Below are positions 63,968 to 64,000 of a stretch of 64,000 nt of DNA, piece after piece. The position numbers and the translations under genes were made by a program. Source of the DNA: Silurus meridionalis (taxonomy: Eukaryota; Chordata; Actinopteri; Siluriformes; Siluridae). Numbering within the stretch: the stretch's first letter is position 1; every line of letters starts with the position of its first letter. The stretch covers positions 2,779,792-2,843,791 of the forward strand of contig NC_060909.1 in the NCBI RefSeq assembly GCF_014805685.1. The letters run 5' to 3'. A model generated the notes under the pieces. It saw only the letters and a list, made by a program, of their open reading frames with translations, was not told where the DNA came from and did no database searches.

Positions 63968-64000
63968 CTGTAAAATAATAGATAAATAAACAAAGAAACT

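Overview
This is 64 kb of vertebrate nuclear DNA, almost certainly from a teleost fish. Genes have many small exons with GT-AG introns, dinucleotide microsatellites are dense, and several kinds of Tc1/mariner, hAT-like MITE, RTE LINE and tRNA-derived SINE sequence recur. The style of the repeats suggests an otophysan fish, perhaps a catfish, but that is an impression and not a demonstrated fact. There are no bacterial operons, CRISPR arrays or phage genes.

Four protein-coding genes can be read exon by exon. (1) adamtsl5, plus strand, 11381-35831: 13 coding exons whose phases all join, giving about 543 residues (signal peptide, thrombospondin type-1 repeat, cysteine-rich and spacer regions, a Thr/Pro-rich linker and a C-terminal netrin-like domain). 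(2) serinc4, minus strand, 55232-41666: 12 coding exons giving about 500 residues of a multipass SERINC membrane protein, closest in sequence to SERINC4. (3) hypk, plus strand, 59682-63387: 4 exons, 127 residues, the huntingtin-interacting / NatA-associated protein K. (4) mfap1, minus strand: only the terminal coding exon (63967-63788) lies in the window. The serinc4 (-) / hypk (+) / mfap1 (-) order and orientation match my memory of human 15q15.3 and support the serinc4 call. adamtsl5 is, from memory, at 19p13.3 in human, so its linkage here is a notable difference. Two short exon-like segments near the left edge (580-636 and 2014-2055) may be the 3' end of a fifth gene that lies mostly outside the window.

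Layout: 1-11 kb is intergenic and repeat-rich, with a decayed but nearly full-length Tc1-like transposon at 8786-10353 and a SINE built from tRNA-Glu with exact target-site duplications at 5986-6219. 11-36 kb is adamtsl5, with repeat-filled introns plus several complex, non-repetitive intronic stretches that may be regulatory. 36-41.6 kb is the convergent intergenic region, with nested transposons. 41.6-55.2 kb is serinc4, and a young RTE LINE fragment lies in its first intron. 55-59.6 kb is the upstream region between serinc4 and hypk. 59.6-64 kb holds hypk, a 30-bp minisatellite in its first intron, a 120-bp perfect palindrome in its third intron, and the end of mfap1.

The genes do not form a pathway. 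ADAMTSL5 is a secreted matrix glycoprotein, SERINC4 a lipid-handling membrane protein, HYPK a cytosolic N-terminal-acetylation regulator and chaperone, and MFAP1 a spliceosomal protein. I found no convincing previously undescribed system. The most unusual items are the hypk intron-3 palindrome, the tRNA-Glu SINE that shares its 3' tail with the resident RTE LINE, the exon-flanking duplication in serinc4 intron 1 and upstream of its first exon, and the possible regulatory stretches in adamtsl5 introns.
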